Assembly: GCA_020002185.1 (NCBI GenBank)
Contig: CM034536.1
Coordinates: 13,674,511 to 13,738,510, forward strand
Direction: 5' to 3'
DNA from: Paraescarpia echinospica
Taxonomy: Eukaryota > Annelida > Polychaeta > Sabellida > Siboglinidae
Length of the DNA stretch: 64,000 nucleotides
The notes below the pieces were generated by a model that searched no databases, was not told where the DNA came from, and was given only the letters and a program-made list of their open reading frames with translations. Below are positions 1-12,275 of this stretch, piece after piece; within the stretch, counting starts at the first letter, position 1; the number at the start of each line of letters is the position of its first letter. The translations under genes and the position numbers were made by a program.

Positions 1-83
1 ACTCACTCACTCACTAACTCACTCCCTCCTTCCCTCCCTTCCTCCCTTCCTCCCTTCCTCCCTTCCTCCCTCCCTCCCTCCCT
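1..83. repeat. ACTC and CCTT microsatellite
   Basis: Starts with ACTC repeats and passes into imperfect CCTT/CCTC repeats. Cut by the window edge. Confidence 0.9.
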
Positions 84-109
84 CTACATGTAAAATAATG
101 TTGCTGGAT

Positions 110-172
110 AATAGTACTACCACATATAATAAGGACTGGATACTGCGCTATATAAGAACTCACCTTTTATCA
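110..172 (+). mobile_element. SINE 3' end fragment
   Basis: The string aaggactggatactgcgcta followed by tataagaactcacctttt matches the 3' end of the SINE at 15637-15965 (ggattggatactgcgctata and so on). Only the tail is present. Confidence 0.6.
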
Positions 173-489
173 CCTATTTAATATTAACAATCCTTTTCAT
201 GATAATCACATTCTGCTTCATCAGAACGAAGCTAGACAATAGAAACCCATGTGACATTTGCGTAAAATCCACGTCATCGAAGCGTGTCTAATGACGTCGA
301 AATCTTTACAAGAGCTTGCGCAGCCTTTGACCTTTCAGATACTGTATGCAAAACAAACAGCATTTGTTTGTCGTCCTGTTGCACTTTATCTCACACGTCC
401 TATGTCACCGGAATCTAAGTCGTGTTAAAACATTTGCTCGAAAGTTGATCCTGCGTCGCTCTTTGTTCATCATATTTACATTCATTGCT

Positions 490-842
490 TACTCCTTCCT
501 GTAAGAAAGCCTATCAAATTTCGGTCATCTAGTTCTGATTTATCTTTTCCCAAGAGTAAATGTTAACATGGGAACTGGGGCTTTTCTGTTGCTGCACCAA
601 CTCTTTGGAATATGTTCCCTCTTAGTGTTAGATCTGCTGAAAATATTACCCAATTTCGCCGTCATTTAAAAACTCACATTTATATACCTTGCGTATCTAC
701 CTTAGCTCTCTAATGTATCGAACCATCTGTTAACGATGTCAGTACGGCTGATCGATTCTGTGATTGAATAATCATGTTTTATGCGTATCTGAGATTGGTT
801 TCCAAAGATTTACGCACAAAAGAAGTTACCTTATTATTATTA
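490..842 (+). mobile_element. LINE (CR1-like) 3' end, RT C-terminus and tail
   Basis: Translates, with a stop, as PLRKPIKFRSSSSDLSF then [20 protein letters not shown] and QFRRHLKTHIYI. This is the usual C-terminal end of CR1-like ORF2 proteins (FSVAAPxLWNxLP...FRxxLKTHL). It ends in TTATTATTATTA. 5'-truncated and dead. Confidence 0.8.
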
Positions 843-1419
843 CTGTTCAATTTGTGTAGTTTTTGCGACGAGCCTACCATACGACGTGATGCGTGTCGCT
901 GCGGTTAAGACGAGAGCTGAGCCGGGTCGATGATCGGTCGATACTTGTCGTGTCTCGTTATCGTTTTATCCGCGCAGTTTATCCGTCGTTTTGCCGCGCA
1001 GATAGGCTTTTGACGAGGGCAATCTCTGCCCGACAGGTCATCGACGCTTCCAGCCGTGGTAATGCCGTTCAACTGGGTGCTATCGCCGCTGGACAATCAC
1101 TCGTCTGCATTCGTAATCGAGTATGTAAGCGCCGTTAAAGTGATATTAGATGGCAGGATTATCGTAATATTTCATTATCATTACATAATGTCAATGCGAT
1201 GACCGATATTGCCGTGTAGATTAGCCGTCGTAGTAATGTCAAAGATATCATCACTGTCAAAGTCCACAGAATTTATATTTATGTTTGGCAAATTGAATAT
1301 AAATTTTGAGAAGGACAAACAAAAACATTGTTTAGAGGGGAATACAAGTCATCATCAAATAGGAGAATGCTGTTCGGTTGTTGTACCTATATAGAGAGCC
1401 GTCTAGTGCGTACTCGTTG

Positions 1420-1500
1420 GACCTAACGCTAATCATAACTGACCCTAACGCTAATCATAACTAACCCTAACGCTAATCATAACTGACCCCAACTATGACT
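1420..1500. repeat. 22-bp tandem repeat with CCCTAAC core
   Basis: Three and a half copies of gaccctaacgctaatcataa+ct. Telomere-like in look (CCCTAAC) but not a TTAGGG array. Confidence 0.85.
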
Positions 1501-3765
1501 AAACATTGCCATATCTGACTCCAATCACAACTAAGTATCTACATATAGTACTTATTTATATCTGAATTAATAATAACTTCTACACACTAACCATTTATCC
1601 CGGTTGTCTGTTTTGTTCCAGCCCACACTTCCTAGTACATATTGTAACACATATCCCTGATTGCAAAGAAATTAGTTATTATTATTCAAAAAGTATTTTT
1701 TTATATAACATAAATCGCTTAGAACTAATACTCTTGTTCCATCTTGACTCAGTCTTCTTCCCCAAGTCTTTGTCTGCTTTACGAAATGTCTTGCCCAATT
1801 TCCACTCTCGTCCACTGCCGCCTCTATTTCAATTACACCATCTAGTCCTGCATGCGGCCACACCTCAGAGTAATAGAGCATTGGTGTTTTTTTGTAGAAA
1901 GCGCAGACACATTCTTAAGGAATACCCGCGCAATTGGACGTGGCGCCTCACCTCTGTCCATGTTTGCCTCGAGAATGCTATATTATCGAGATGTTCAATC
2001 GAAGGGTTGTCAGGTGTGGCACGCAGGAATTCCCTGCCTGCATATTACAGTCACTGCTTGTTTTTGAGCTGTTGCGTGATGCAAACTGCAGCCGTTTTTA
2101 AGCCCCACCTCTGGCAAGGTTCCAGTGGTGCAAGATGCGTTAGTTCATACTTGCGTGATTATAATATATTGGTTCAAGGCAATGTTCTGAAACTTCAGAC
2201 GTAATTACATTCAGTACATGGAATGCCAAAATACCGAATCCGGACGCACACAGAAATTTCCACATGCTTTACAGAACGTGTATATCCTATCCTGAGTTAC
2301 GTCGAATCGTGGTTCAAATGTCTTGTTTTGGGGCGCCTGACCAATGCGTTCGTTTCTTATTGCCCAAAATCCGCTCAAATGCGATACATATGCATGATGA
2401 ATAAACCAACGACTTTTGAATAAAAAGACTCAGCATATTGAACTTGTGTTAGGGTACAACTGAGTCCCAGTCTAATAACATTTGTTTATGTAGAACGGTC
2501 CAGATAGCCGGATGCCACGCTGCATAGGGATGGTTCACTAATGATTCTGTTCATTTGATAATGGGTGCAAATTTGCGAGTAACGTCGGTCGTATGTTATT
2601 TATTCGACATTAAACTCTCTTGTTGATCTGTCGAGTTTCTCGTAATTGACATTATGTTCAGTGTTTAATGCGCCATATACCAGCCCTAGCGGCATTGGGC
2701 CGCAACCAACGTTATTGACATGCACATGCTAATCAGGATAATTATTCTTTATTATTATGTCGTTTTCACTAATTAATATGTCATGTGCTGTGAAAGTTTA
2801 AAGAAATTATATAGTAAATGTTGTCATCCAATCCAGGAAACGCTGTAATGATCAGTTTATGTAAAATCTATTGTGGTCTCTCCACGCCAAATTCATGCGA
2901 ACGAAGATCTTTCATTAAACAGTTCCATGAAACTGGGCATCCCCAACGACGAGACTCCGCAACCACTAGTTACCGTGATCAAGACATCAGCCGACGTCGA
3001 TGGCCCAACAAATCACTAGCACATCAAATAATACATGAGACAGAGTGTCTACCAATTAGGATGCTCCCGTAAAACATATTTGCAAGCGCAGGTTTTTTAA
3101 ATGCTTCTGCAACATCGCGTCTATAGTTGATGGAGAGTCACCTTCAATTTATGGCTAATGATAAATTTATTATTCTTATCCGTTTCTTGTTACTTGACAC
3201 CAATCAGCTGCGTGGATTAAACTTGTCATGTCTGCCACGTTGAAAATGTCACAAGCCAACCATGTGTCGGATTGCAAAAAACTTCTTCCCGGAAAGCAGT
3301 GATGTTTCTCTTTGAAGGAACGACAGGAAAACCGGAGTTCGGATAATGACGTATGTAATTTTGCTTCTAGCGTGTATCAACCAAGTTGGTAATGATGCGA
3401 TGGTCAGGCGGATGTCATTTGTCTTCCATTAACTTCGCTGGTCATTTCCAGTTCGTCAGATACAAAGTCTGTCATTTCATGTAAAAGGTTCATCAAGCAC
3501 GATGCAAATGATGCGATGGGCCTAATTCGGCTAGACATTATCAATCAACTACTGATGACCACCGATATTACGGAACGGTTACGATATGCTGCAATTTCCT
3601 AACAACGGAGTATTCTTCATTTAAAGCGATGCAAAGTGGTGTTTGAGTTACTCGCGGTTAAAGCACCTGGCTTAGCCCATCGCGAGTCAGGGTTTTTGAT
3701 GTCGAACTATATAGTGTGTGGATATTATAAGTAATATAGCCGCAGTCGGTTTAATAAATGATAGT

Positions 3766-4943
3766 AAATAATGATGGTTGAACGAATTTACTTTTCTTGT
3801 TATACCTGGTAATTTGCTGAAGCCAATTGCTCGGCCGATAATTAGCGTTCAAATCAGTGAACTTGTCGATAACGTGGTTTGTTGAGAGAGCAAGAAATGT
3901 CGACAAAGTCAACACAAGAAAACGTGTATAATCGTATCGGCATTCTCGCGCAGATTCCAATTTGGGGAATCATTTGAATGAATGTTTGGTCAGCCATTAA
4001 ATAATTTCATAGTTTGTCTGGTGATTAAACGTAAATAAAGTTGCACAAACGAGATAGCGTGTTGTTGTAGATATCAAGCAGGTTTGGCAAGATGAATTTG
4101 GAATGAAATGAGCGATAAAAGGGATGAACCTTAATAGAGCGGTATGGATGACGTGACTTGTCAACTAACAATGCAGTTCCGTCGGCAAGATCTGTAAGAC
4201 AAGGACGATGCTTTAAATTCGAATCTGGAAGATTTATCCGAATAAGATATTGTATCCTGGATACATCAGTTTGGATTTAGGAAACGATACGGTGATCTTC
4301 TATTCACGACGGAATGATCTAACCACAGGAATGGGCATCTGATGAAATGTCGCATTTACAGCGTTTATCTATTAAAGAGCCATCAGGTGTACTCGTATTG
4401 CTTAATTTGTTTCATCACGAACGCGTCGTTGAAATGGTGATTTTGACCTTTAATCGTATCAGACGATCGCTTTCAATAATACCAGCTGAACGCTGATTTA
4501 TATCATCACGAAGGTGCATTGGCCGTATCGGAGCTGCATTTGAGTGTGTGGTTCCTTAGCAACATTCACTGTTCGCACGCATCTTCTCTTGTCGAAGCAT
4601 CTTGGTATTTAAACTGCGTCTTTTAGATGAAGACAAATGTTTGTCGCTTTGACACTGCCGATATTAAACACCACAATAGGTCATTTCGAACGTCGGCACG
4701 CGTGCAGAGAATGTGCATGGGGAATCAGACAGAGGCAGCGTACACGAAATAGGAGGGGGTAGAAAATATAATTAGTTTGGCATATCAAACGACGCATGAC
4801 GTAGGACATCAAGTTTTATTAGTAAAGGAACAGCGAACATTTTATTTTTAAAAAGTATTAATTGTCACAGAATGAATGGAATTGATGATTTATCAACTCC
4901 CCATCGCGACTCAGGTTCTCTGATGTCCAAATATGTAATATGT

Positions 4944-5041
<98 letters not shown>

Positions 5042-5690
5042 GTATGTGTGTGTGTCTGTGTGTGCATATTTTAAGTTATACATCCTATGTCGGTGTAATA
5101 AGAAATGGTTATTTTTGTTTAAATTATTTAAAGAATTCACGTTCGTCTGTACATCTGGTGATTTACTAAAGTCAAGTACCGAGCAGGAATTAGCTTTTAA
5201 GTTACTGAACTTGTCTATCATGTGGAATTTGAGAGGGAGCAAGGAACGTATACAATATCACGACAGAAAAACGTGCACAATCGTAATTCGTATCGAGTTT
5301 TCTCGTAAGGATTCCAATTTTGATTATCACTTACTTGAATTAATGTTTGGTCAAACATTAAATAAGTTAGTAATATTTCTGGTAATTTAAAACAAAAAAC
5401 TACACAACATGTTGCACAAACAAGCTAGCATATTGCAGTGGATACTAGATAAGTTTTCTTTTTCGCAAAGGGAATTTTGAAGAGAGATGAGCGAACGTAG
5501 TAGGAGACACCTTTAATAAAGTTATATGGATGCCGAAGGTCACACCTGCGTCTACTCAACGCCTAATGACTTGATTTTGAACGACGGTACAAGTGCCGAA
5601 AATGTGTGTAGAGAGGCTGACAGAAGCAGCGTGTATGATGCAGAACGGTATGTAGAGTATAATAGGAGTTTGGAATATAATGCAAATATG
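3766..5690. repeat. Diverged direct duplication
   Basis: 3766-4170 aligns with 5106-5560 (for example acttgtcgataacgtgg versus acttgtctatcatgtgg, and atgtttggtcagccatta versus atgtttggtcaaacatta). 4690-4760 aligns with 5590-5650 around gacagaggcagcgt. The first copy has about 450 extra bases (4170-4620) and a GT array lies between the copies. No coding content recognised. Confidence 0.7.
4939..5066. repeat. GT microsatellite
   Basis: About 64 nearly pure GT units, with a few TATG, CGTG and TCTG interruptions at the ends. Confidence 0.98.
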
Positions 5691-5790
5691 ATAAAGAAAA
5701 CTTAGTATGACGAATGGTAGCAACAACGAAATGACGGAAGAGAAAAAATGTATGGGGTGCTAATGAAACAAGCAAAGAAACAAGAATGTA

Positions 5791-8463
5791 TATATGGTTA
5801 AAACTACCGAAAATGTCCCCAGTAGTCAAAAACGTGTCTTTGATCCAGAAAATATTTAGAATGGCTTTAATAGCAGCATAAATAGCTTGGTCAGACGGAG
5901 CTCGGTGTGCTCTTTCTGGACCTAGTTGATTTTCTTATGTGGTATAATAATCAATAGGACTTTTTGTGTACGAAAGGTGCTCAAACTGCCTGTTTTGGTA
6001 TGTCTACAGCAGAGAGGGGCATTACAAATTATCAAAATAATAATACCTACTAACTTTCAACTCCTTAACAACTTGTCTTATTCCATTGTAGGTACACATA
6101 CCCACAGATGTATGATGCTCTTTCAATATCCAAACACATTTCCTTGATTTTACCGGATTTAAACAAATGTCCACATAAATCATGTGTTTTACGTTATCCG
6201 AAGATTTGCTTGTATATCTAAGTTTCAATAAAACAATAACTAGTTAGAAAATGCATGTACTTTACCTAAACATATGAGGCTATCACCCAACGGCAAACGT
6301 TTTACGATAAATCAACTTCACTGGTCATCACAACACATCTAAACTGCAGAAAAGCAGCGTCCTCGTTAAGAATGTTTTCTGCGTTATCCAGTTTTCTCAG
6401 TTATGAATGTTCCCATATTTATGACGTGACATAACATATGTAGACCCATTGTTTCTGTTGTTAAACAAGGGCACTGCTGGCCATACATACCTAATTTGAC
6501 ATCAGAGGGGTCGAAAATACGAAATTGTCGTGTTTTACGTTATCCGTGTTCTACGTTATCGCGTGGGAAGAGAGTGTCACTACCCTCAGACGGCGACGTT
6601 TTCTTGCCAGATTCAGACGTAGTTCTGCTAGGAGACAGAACTCTCAGCTTGCAAAAACAAAATAAGTCATCATTTATATCTAAATGCCTGACAAACACAT
6701 ATGCTATTGTGCCCGTCTGAGTTAATTTTCATTGACATTTACTAACATATTTCCACTTATAATTAACCATTTTGGTGTTCAAATTGAAGTGAAGACTAGC
6801 AGACTTGTTTCTTGCCAAAAGTTGCCTGCCCCTCCGAGAGCAAAGGATCAATATCGTAAATTGTAATCGATAACGTAGAATATAAATGAATAACGTAGAA
6901 CATATTTCGCTGCTATTTCCCCAGCATTTATCGATACTGTGATTAGAAAATCTCCCTTGGGTATTTTCCCGTAACTTGTAGTCGTCGTCTATTGTCATCT
7001 AAGAGGTAGGAATAGTTAATCATACCTGGGCCTTTCACAATAATATTTGTGTTTCATGTTACAAGCTCTCAATTATCAGGGTAGGTAAATAAGACAGATA
7101 TTTGCAAAATGCCGCAAAATAATTTGGCTCAAACTCATGCGCGCTACAGGAAACTTAAAGAACAAAATTATGGGTATTTCTTCGCAAAAGAGAGGGAAAG
7201 CGTGGCACAGTTGACCAAGGATGCTAGAGAAGAGAAGAAAGGAACTCATGTGAAGTCAGCGAGAGAGAATATTACAAAGTTCAAGCATAGGAGTATTCAA
7301 AAATCACCCAGACAGAGTTTGAGTCCAGAGCTAGAACTCGTATGTTTTATGTTATTAGATATTATGATTGTATTATCATTGGAATTAATCATGGGTGTAT
7401 TAATTTTAAGCTATGTGTATTTCAAAATTTGCTACAATAGGTAGTGAAAGATAGACAGTATGTTCAGGTTATGTTATATTTGGACATATATTTTATTAAA
7501 TCATTCACCGAAAAGTTCATATTTGTATGTGTCCTACGTTATCCGTATACGGCAGTATAAATCGTAATGATCCATGATAATTGTACTACATCGCCGAAAT
7601 ATTTAATTAGTTGATACTTCCACAAATACTCTAGATGTCATTATAAATATATAAATAGTGTAGTAAACGATGTAGTATTTTTACTTGAAAAAAATCGAAT
7701 GGACACACTATCATCATTTATGTTCGCATGTTTGCTTGATTATACGTGTTATTTTAATATTTGTGATACATTTTGCATCGAGGTTTCACGCCATGGTGCA
7801 AAGGTCCAAAATCAATCAATTTGATGTTCTATTTTTACACAATTTATCGATATTGTGCATAAACCGTATACTTACAAATCGGCAAGTGTGTGTATTCTAC
7901 GTTATCCAAATACATCATTAGTTGAAAGCCATACCATCAGCCACATGTTCACTTGAGGCGAATCCATTGTTATACAGCATACGACAAGGCCCAGTGAAAG
8001 ATATCACAACAAAATAAATTGCATGGCTTCCCTGATTTAAGAATAGCAGCTTTTGGAAACCGACCAACTTTGACCATTTCCCATATTTCCTTATCAGCAA
8101 AATAAAGTGGTATTTTGCTATGACACCTCCATGGTGGTAAATAATGCGTATATTAATGATTGTTGTGCATGCCGTGGCCAGTGTCTCACATTGCACTAGG
8201 TACCATTTTCATTTCTTAAATGTTGTAAATGTATTAAGTTACATTTAGTAACAGAAGGTGGCAGATAACGATGGAAAAAAATCATCAAAGTTTGAATGGT
8301 TATTGCAGTAAACCACAGATAGATTGGATGAACAGAATTGTTGTTCCAAGAACCTCAACATACCTACATTCGTATCAAAATACAATTTCGTTATTATGTT
8401 GTGTTCATATTTTTTCGATTTCTAAATTGGAGTGGGGACATTTTCGGTAGTTTTAACCATATA
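5791..8463 (+). mobile_element. Putative DNA transposon with 31-bp terminal inverted repeats
   Basis: 5791-5821 (tatatggttaaaactaccga + aaatgtcccca) is the exact reverse complement of 8433-8463. Between them a 9-10-base word TACGTTATC(C) occurs at 6190, 6536, 6552, 7535 and 7898 on + and at 6869 on -, plus TACGTTATT on - at 6889. I noticed none outside the element. The right flank gives an ATAT or TA duplication, ambiguous because the ends are AT-rich. Inside lies one plausible coding exon (7109-7339). Terminal repeats with repeated internal sites are typical of transposase-bound elements; the family is not identified. Confidence 0.7.
7109..7339 (+). CDS. Putative first exon of a transposon-encoded basic protein
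   Basis: Open from atg at 7109: MPQNNLAQTHARYRKLKEQN then YGYFFAKERESVAQL and AREEKKG...NITKFKHR. It is followed after ELEL by a good donor, ctc|gtatgt, at 7340. The R.YRKLKE...KERE pattern resembles the charged N-terminal segment of many uncharacterised invertebrate transposon proteins (recalled, not searched). Beyond the donor the frame turns hydrophobic and AT-rich, as an intron would. No second exon was recognised. A minus-strand 92-codon frame at 7918-8196 is unassigned. Confidence 0.35.
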
Positions 8464-8469
8464 CTTTCA

Positions 8470-9560
8470 AAGAATATGGCGGCGACGACAGAGATTTTGA
8501 AATGCTCAATTGTCCTGGTGTGGCTCTCATTCCCGCAAAGGAAGCAAAGTTAGAAATACCGCAAGTTCTACGCTCCGTAATACAGGCAGACAGCACGTTG
8601 ACTCCATCGCTAGAAAACAAGAACCGTTGCATGTTATCAACATTAAATCGACGCAAGCAAGTTTGGCAATGTCACCCATCATAACACCATTATCAAAACT
8701 TCAATGCAAGATTATTGAAGACGGGAACGCCAGAAGAAATATTGGCTGGAGTAGAGTGGACCTGTCTACCCCTATACCGACCGTGCTGCCCACCGCAGAC
8801 GACAGACCAGGCTGGTAAAGACTGACAGTGGATATGACACCCCTACTTCCATCCCAGTCAATGGATGAGTGAGCGAATACATGCATACACCCATGGTCAC
8901 TTATCAGTGCATGGAACACGGCTTCGCGTAAGAGCATCACAATTCTGACTCTATCTTGTAGACAGCGGCTGAGTACACCACGCCACAGACTTTCCTGCAC
9001 TTTCGCCAGCAGTTCGTCTGTCAGACCACTGACGTACGTTGTAGTTACGTCGCATCTTGTTCGCCCTTGCGCCGTGACATACGACACTCTTGCTGTTCCC
9101 GTGAACGGCGTGACTGAAATAACCGAACGTTATCTTGGCCTCATCAGCTGCACCATTGTTGACGCGGCTCTGACATCGCGAACTCGTCTTCATCTAATGT
9201 TCCAACGTGACACATCCGGTCAATTCGATCCCTATATATGACCCGTAATTCTGTTGCTCTATATGACAATTACTGGGCGTCCGTTTGAAACGATATTGAC
9301 ATTACTAACGGACGTATTCATGTGATTAAGTGAATGGTATCAGCGTCGCGCTCGCTGGTTTATATACGGCTGCGATGCGTCTTTGGGGGCGATATGGATT
9401 TTTTCCAGATACAACTTATTTTGCTTTATTGATGCTGCGTCCAGGCGCCATGGCACGCGGCCCGAATACTGACGAACGCATGAGAGTGTCAGTCGCTGCG
9501 TTTACATGCCGACGTAAGGTTCATTCCCTGGTGCATTTTAGTACGTAGTGACACCTTTCT
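8470..9560. other. GC-richer stretch with overlapping short open frames, unassigned
   Basis: Several frames of 70-130 codons overlap here. They include a minus-strand frame at 8701-9087 containing GLTDELLAKVQESLWRGVL, which looks protein-like. I recognise no family, and no splice-consistent gene could be built. It could be an old transposon or a remnant exon. Confidence 0.25.
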
Positions 9561-9586
9561 ATCGAGTCATCAGGCACATCTACCGT

Positions 9587-9780
9587 TATACCGTTATTAT
9601 ACCGTTATTATACCGTTATTATCGATACCATATGTAGATTTAACGAGAGGATAAATCAAAGCAAACAATGCGGATCAATACACGAGGCAAATTAAGTGGA
9701 CCAATAACGGTAAACTAAGTGGATCAATAACAACAAACTAAGTAGATCAATAAAGGTAAATTAAGTGGATTAATGAAGAA
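9587..9780. repeat. Short tandem repeats (CCGTTATTATA; 23-bp AAGTGGATCAATAA)
   Basis: 9587-9622 holds four copies of ccgttattata-like units. 9670-9780 holds about five imperfect 23-bp units of the form aagtggatcaataacggtaa. Confidence 0.8.
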
Positions 9781-10639
9781 TTCAGACAGATAACGTTATG
9801 TTGATACATTTTAGAAACTATATTATATTTATTATTATGTATTTCTTCGAGCTTTCGCTTGTACATTTTCCTACGTGATTATTTGCACAACCTTCATTGT
9901 CCGTTTTCACATTCGACTGGTCGTTGCATATTTCGTTTTCCATGTTCTCGAAATAACTAAAAAATAAACGAACAAAACTTTAATTGAGGAAGAATCAAAT
10001 TTAGACACACTTTATGTAAAATGGTTCCTTTTTAAAGGTACGCCTAATGTTTTCTTATAAACGTAATATGTATGATAAGGTACTCTGTCTAAAATTAACT
10101 GCATTTAGAAGTGTAGTGTTTAGTATTTCTCCTTAACTAATAAATATACCGTAAATATTTGAGATGTTCCAAAAGAAAGATATACGATCACACAGCATGT
10201 CATACTAGGTTTCCCGTGCTGAATGCGCGCGGTCACGAAACACGCCAATGGTGCATTCCTTAAAAGAACTGGTGACGTAAACTAACCGGATGTGCTGAGA
10301 CTGTTAAAATGGCATTTCGCGTAGGTGGTCTGGTGAATGACGTTGGCGATGTCTTCGTCTGGTTGCGCTGGTTGGATTCGGTTTACGTTAATTAACGGAA
10401 GTTGCCACAAATTTCATTAGTGACATCAATACTTTCGGACGAAATCTCGATGTGGTGTTGGATTTGGCGCTTCGCCGTCAGGTCGAGGGGCAGACACGCC
10501 AGTAGCGAATGTCAATGCACGTGGGAGCTAACACAATGATTCAAGTACAACTGGACGAGTGACGTCCAGGCGGTTGGAACGAGGGAACTAATAGTGACAT
10601 AATATTCAATACGCTCTGGCTGAGGATTAAAAGCGTCTT

Positions 10640-10935
10640 TGTTCCATAACCCAGAATGCTCCACATGTTTCACCACTTAAGCTCCAGTGGAAGACGTACT
10701 TATTCAAACAGAGATGTGGTGGCAAATAACATGATTCATAGACCAAAAAACATTGTTTTATAGGATTTTTACAAGACGTTTTAGTGACTTTTTAACATTT
10801 ATTTATAACTTATTTATTTTATTAATTTATTTAATTTTAATTGTTTTTACAGTGGTTTTCACATTGTGAGCGCATTGATTAACTATCAGTTAGATATTGC
10901 GCAGAAAGAGAACTCATGTTATTATTATATTCGGT
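10640..10935 (+). mobile_element. LINE (CR1-like) 3' end
   Basis: Short coding remnant LQWKTYLFKQRCGG, then an AT-rich 3' region ending gcgcattgattaactatc...ttattattat. This is the usual CR1-type 3' terminus. Confidence 0.5.
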
Positions 10936-11789
10936 CAAAGGTGGCAATCACGAAAAGGATATTCGTTGACTCTGTAGAACTCCGACCCATTTTGCGATTA
11001 GGAGTGTGGGAACCACCCAACGTCAAAGTTATTTGCGGATAACAACCTCAACACCGTGCATGGCATTTAACATTACACTATCAAATTTCCTGTTGCTACG
11101 ACTTTGTACATTGTGTTAGATTCCCACCCAAAACAAAAATACTTCAGATAGGAAGTACACTGGTAGCTTATCACGGGTCCGCCATTGTTTCATCTTAACC
11201 AACCACGAATGGCCAGACTTTGTGCTGAACACATTTGCGCTGCAACAAACTGGATGCAGCAGCAGTAGTTTAAAAAAAGATGCAGCAATATATTTAACAT
11301 CGTAAGTGGCAATACATTCAACGATTCAACACCAGATGTAGCAATATATTCATAATCAGAAAAAAATTAAACACCTAAAGCAGTCATAAATTCAACACCA
11401 GATGCAGCTTGTGTTGCCATTTGCCACACGCCGTGCTGGGCAGCCATATGAGCGGCGGTGATTTCGCCGTCGCGTGTATAAATTGTATCAGTGCTAATCA
11501 CCATAAGTCACCTGTAGTCATGATGAAGGTGTTTGATTTCAGGCTTTTGACACTGCTGTTTTCAGGACGGTCTATTTCCACGGGGAAGAGACAATATATT
11601 GCTCACGCGTGCTTTCATATACGGACCGACGCTATAAAGTCGTCTGAAAACATTCATCTCGTTTAAGAATTCTAGCGGGAATAACCATCCAGTGATGATT
11701 TTATTTTAATAAGGACGTCGGTGTTACTAACGACAGTAAATGCAGAAAACATCGATTATCACTCAGTTTCATTTCTCACAGTATTTTAC

Positions 11790-12275
<486 letters not shown>

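Larger units (their letters stand above)
84..3760. other. Gene-free stretch apart from the SINE, LINE and satellite pieces
   Basis: Apart from the SINE tail, the LINE end (490-842) and the 22-bp satellite (1420-1500), I see no supported gene. An open frame at 1734-2204 (156 codons) has low-complexity, non-conserved-looking composition and no recognisable domain. Confidence 0.5.

Noticed and set aside
1734..2204. 156-codon gene
   Set aside because: No recognised domain, no splice or promoter context, composition typical of chance frames.
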